Assembly (NCBI GenBank): GCA_017650105.1
Contig: JAGCFO010000028.1
Location: forward strand, 35,210 to 99,209
Length of the DNA stretch: 64,000 bases
Reading direction: 5' to 3'
Source: Bacteroidaceae bacterium
GTDB taxonomy: Bacteria; Bacteroidota; Bacteroidia; Bacteroidales; Bacteroidaceae
Each line of letters begins with the position of its first letter. Within the stretch, counting starts at the first letter, position 1. A program made the translations under genes and the position numbers. Under the pieces are notes generated by a model. That model worked only from the letters and a program-made list of their open reading frames with translations. It did no database searches and was not told the DNA's origin. Below, in pieces: positions 61,443 to 64,000 of the stretch.

Positions 61443-63152
61443 ATGAAAAACGCCAAAACCGCCCATTCCATCGGGAAAAATCGTCGTCTCTCCAGTTCCC
61501 GACGCTCCCTGCTTCCTCTCCTTGTGCAAAGATTGCTGGGTGGGCTTCGTTTCTCGATAGGCTATGCCTTCCGTCCGTTTTCGGTTATTCTCTGCCTGTT
61601 GTCCGCCGCCTTTCTATTCTCTTGCTCGCAACCCTCGCCTGTAAGGGAGCAGCTCTCTAGGGCCGAGCAGGTGATGGAGACGGACAGCCGTGCTGCCGCT
61701 GCCGTACTCGACAGCATCGATGCCTCCACCCTGCGCGGAGAGGACGCCGCGCTCTATGCCCTGCTCAAGACGCAGGCAGACTATAAGAGCCGCATCCGTC
61801 TCACCTCCGACTCGCTGCCTTTGATAGCCACGCACTACTACGGCACCCGTCGTAAGACGGAGCGCGCTGCCCTCTCGCAGTACTATCTCGGCTGTGCCTA
61901 CGGCGACATGCACCGCGACCTGGATGCCATCGACGCCCTGCTCCGTGCTACTACGCTCTTCCCCGACACCACAAACAAGTACTTCGCCTACAGCCTCTTC
62001 GAACTGGGAAACCTGTATATGAACCACCATATGGAGGACGCTGCGATAGAACAATTTAAAAGGTATCGCCACTCTGAGGTTTGCAAGACAGACTCCTTGA
62101 ACATTGGATATGCGGACTACTTTCTAGGAAGAACATATTTGAATAACAGCAATTATGACCTTGCAGACAGTTTGTTCCATCGTGTTCTAAATAATAGCAA
62201 AAGTAACAATATTAATAAAAGTGATAGCTATTTTCAGTTGGCTAAACTACACTACTACATTCGCCACGATACACAGACTGCGTTAGACTACATCAACCAA
62301 TATAAAAGTAAGCGCAAGGGAGGGGGTGCCCTTCATTTGTTAGAAGCGGAAATTCTGGCTGACAGTCAAAGACCTGCGCAGGCTTACGAGAGTTACATTG
62401 ATGCCTTAGAAAACAGCAATGACATCCACACTCGTTGCGTCGCGTATAAAGGAATGGCCCAAACAGCTCCACTTATTGGTCTGGCGGATTCTGTTCAACC
62501 CTACCTTAACCGCTATTCCGCTTTATTAGACTCCATTTACTTCTTTAACCGGCAAAAAGAGATAGCGGACATTCAGGAGAGTCACGTTATTGAACTTCAC
62601 GACAAGGAGCTGAAAGCACGCAAGTCACATCTTCAGTGGATATATGGCACTTCCGCGTTTGCTATCGTATTGATAACTACTATTCTTTTCCTTTTATCAG
62701 ACCGCAGGCGGAAAACCAACTTCTTGCGTTTGCAGGACGAGTTACGTAGAGCTAACGTTGAAACCCTTCGATTGCAAAGTGAGGAAAAGGAGCAAAGCAC
62801 AGATTTAGTGTCTCTATACCTGAAAAAACTTCAGACCTGTGAAAAACTATTCTGGCGGAGTTCATCTGCAGACAAGCTCTTGACTTCTCCCGATCTTCTG
62901 TCAAAAGAACAGAAGAACACATTGAGAACGGAACTGTTTTATTCATTTGTGGATATTATTATGGACATTCGCGATTCCAGTTCCAAGAAAATAGGTGATG
63001 ATGAGATTCTCTTCTGTATTCTTTCCTTTTTAAAGTATCCGTCATCCTATATGGTAAGTTTTCTTAATACCACATCTTCTACTTTACGAACGCGAAAAGC
63101 CCGTTTAAGGGAAAAAATGCCCGAATCGTTGTTCGGTCTTTTCTTCTCATAA
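61443..63152 (+). CDS. TPR-containing membrane regulator with C-terminal helical domain
   Basis: The ATG at 61443 gives 569 residues. The N-terminus has an unusually long basic stretch before a hydrophobic segment ending LFSC. TPR-like helices follow (about 60-390, for example QYYLGCAYGDMHRDLDAIDA). A membrane helix (IYGTSAFAIVLITTILFLLS, about 405-425) and a coiled coil come next. The C-terminal helical domain (DDEILFCILSFLKYPSSYMV) resembles the HTH-like end of Bacteroidetes TPR regulators. It probably senses something in the periplasm and acts in the cytoplasm. Base composition drops sharply near 62050, from about 70% to under 30% GC in 60-base samples. The gene therefore looks mosaic. Confidence 0.8.
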   Translation: MKNAKTAHSIGKNRRLSSSRRSLLPLLVQRLLGGLRFSIGYAFRPFSVILCLLSAAFLFSCSQPSPVREQLSRAEQVMETDSRAAAAVLDSIDASTLRGEDAALYALLKTQADYKSRIRLTSDSLPLIATHYYGTRRKTERAALSQYYLGCAYGDMHRDLDAIDALLRATTLFPDTTNKYFAYSLFELGNLYMNHHMEDAAIEQFKRYRHSEVCKTDSLNIGYADYFLGRTYLNNSNYDLADSLFHRVLNNSKSNNINKSDSYFQLAKLHYYIRHDTQTALDYINQYKSKRKGGGALHLLEAEILADSQRPAQAYESYIDALENSNDIHTRCVAYKGMAQTAPLIGLADSVQPYLNRYSALLDSIYFFNRQKEIADIQESHVIELHDKELKARKSHLQWIYGTSAFAIVLITTILFLLSDRRRKTNFLRLQDELRRANVETLRLQSEEKEQSTDLVSLYLKKLQTCEKLFWRSSSADKLLTSPDLLSKEQKNTLRTELFYSFVDIIMDIRDSSSKKIGDDEILFCILSFLKYPSSYMVSFLNTTSSTLRTRKARLREKMPESLFGLFFS

Positions 63153-63259
63153 TCAGGCCTTTCCATAAAGCACCCTAAAATGGGACGCTTTTGGGACGCT
63201 AATAATTTGGAAAAGAAATACTGATTTTCGATTTTTGCCATACATAAATATGGTAAAAT

Positions 63260-63649
63260 ATGAAAAAGAGTTTATTTTTTTCCTTGTTCTTGTTGTTGTT
63301 ATACGCAGGAATGATGTGGGGACAAGCCCCTGGTAGTATTCCCCTGTTGATTATCGAAAATGACAGTATTGACAAACCAACGTCTGTCATTCCCCTTCCT
63401 TATCCTACCGCTTCTCTTAACGGTACGGAACTAACCATTGTTTTTTCTTCATCGACAGCGTCCCAAATTATTATAATGAATCAGGGACAAATTAACCAAA
63501 CTGTTTATTTCGGAAACTTTTTCCCCACTACACAAGTCGTCATCGATTTGGACGATGAAGGCATTGGCGAAGGAAGCTACCAGCTCCGCATCTATGCCTT
63601 TGGCAAATGGTGGTGGGGTGAATTCGTGCTGGAAGAAGAAAACGATTGA
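63260..63649 (+). CDS. Small secreted DUF3244-like protein
   Basis: The 129-residue product has a signal peptide (MKKSLFFSLFLLLLYAGMMW, then GQ). It then has about 100 residues of beta-rich sequence (LNGTELTIVFSSSTASQIII, VVIDLDDEGIGEGSYQLRIY). It ends with aromatic and acidic residues (FGKWWWGEFVLEEEND). This pattern fits DUF3244, small exported proteins that in Bacteroides are often encoded beside C10-family proteases and the Spi inhibitor. The next gene encodes a Spi-like domain, 27 bp on, which supports the reading. Confidence 0.78.
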   Translation: MKKSLFFSLFLLLLYAGMMWGQAPGSIPLLIIENDSIDKPTSVIPLPYPTASLNGTELTIVFSSSTASQIIIMNQGQINQTVYFGNFFPTTQVVIDLDDEGIGEGSYQLRIYAFGKWWWGEFVLEEEND

Positions 63650-63676
63650 AATTATTAACAAAATGAAAAAATCACA

Positions 63677-64000
63677 ATGAAAAAAATCCTTTTTATTATT
63701 TTTGCCATCGGTATGGCAATGGCATCGTGTAACCAAAACGAGTGTGAATCAGAAAAGAACTCAGCTTTCTCCGCTACTCGTGCGGATGAATGGGTGGTTA
63801 ACTACGAGGCTCTCGATTCGGCATGCTTCGTAAGCGAAAGTGACATCGACGCTTACATCCACTTCAAACAGTTGCTTGCTAAAGGGAAGGGAAAAGAGTT
63901 TGAAGTACTCGAAGTCGCTCCGTTGGGTTTAGACGATAGGACAACACTCTGCTATCTGCTCAACTATAACGAGGGCTGGGAAATAATAGCTGCCGACAAA
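63677..64000 (+). CDS. Lipoprotein with Spi/C10-propeptide domain, N-terminal part (cut by window edge)
   Basis: The ATG at 63677 opens 108 codons that remain open at the edge. A lipoprotein signal ends at Cys18 (MAMASC). The mature part matches the Spi/streptopain-prodomain pattern: SESDIDAYIHFKQLLA, then VEVAPLG-like EVAPLGLDDRTTLCYLLNYN and EGWEIIAADK. The same domain is the propeptide of C10 cysteine proteases and also occurs as a free-standing inhibitor. The catalytic domain, if any, is beyond the window. Confidence 0.78.
   Translation, partial: MKKILFIIFAIGMAMASCNQNECESEKNSAFSATRADEWVVNYEALDSACFVSESDIDAYIHFKQLLAKGKGKEFEVLEVAPLGLDDRTTLCYLLNYNEGWEIIAADK

Overview
The window comes from a member of the Bacteroidales (Bacteroidota), most likely of the Prevotella/Bacteroides type. 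Several independent signs agree. Promoters have the Bacteroidota form TTTG, then 19-20 bp, then TAnnTTTG. Lipoprotein signals are common. An nqrABCDEF operon, a GldE-type CBS membrane protein, an EF-G paralogue with degenerate G motifs, the RprX/RprY pair, a DUF4827 lipoprotein and a type-3 prolyl-tRNA synthetase are all present. No rRNA, CRISPR array, transposase or phage gene was seen.

Layout. 1-324 holds the start of a GH51 arabinofuranosidase that runs off the left edge. 533-8956 is housekeeping: mltG and an alanine-type symporter, rng, a 29-residue basic protein and HU, then mutY, and ssb-gldE-phosphopantetheinyl transferase. 9330-28438 is dominated by secreted enzymes against pectin and arabinan: GH43, CE8 pectinesterase, GH3, a GH43-LRR-GH27-CBM fusion, a PL1 pectate lyase and a GH127/GH146 arabinofuranosidase. 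LptD, an HD hydrolase and MscS sit among them. No SusC/SusD pair is visible, so this is an enzyme set without its importer in the window. 28449-31076 has a cysteine desulfidase and an acyltransferase-like membrane gene broken by one in-frame TGA. 31388-37290 is the Na+-pumping NADH:quinone reductase operon. 37862-46625 has TamB, an RluA pseudouridine synthase, a DUF1460 lipoprotein, a second AGCS symporter and a lipocalin-like lipoprotein. 46790-56021 has proS, an OmpA-type lipoprotein, a DHH phosphoesterase, DUF4827, glmM, a secreted endonuclease I, ybaK and hemW. 56183-60836 has the EF-G2 paralogue and rprX-rprY. A tRNA-Tyr gene, a TPR membrane regulator, a DUF3244 protein and the start of a Spi-domain lipoprotein finish the window.

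The most unusual signal is a family of short interspersed arrays at 11 loci. Each array is built from degenerate 21-bp units marked by GGAGAA or GAAGAA (or the complement TTCTCC/TTCTTC). The marker recurs at exactly 21 bp in almost every step, on either strand. Most arrays lie upstream of genes. Two lie in frame inside coding sequences (the DUF1460 lipoprotein and HemW), where one unit equals seven codons.

Functionally, the extracellular enzymes would de-esterify and cut homogalacturonan and strip arabinose and galactose side chains. The Nqr operon supplies the sodium gradient that the two AGCS symporters could use. RprXY, which I recall being linked to nqr control in Bacteroides, is in the same window.
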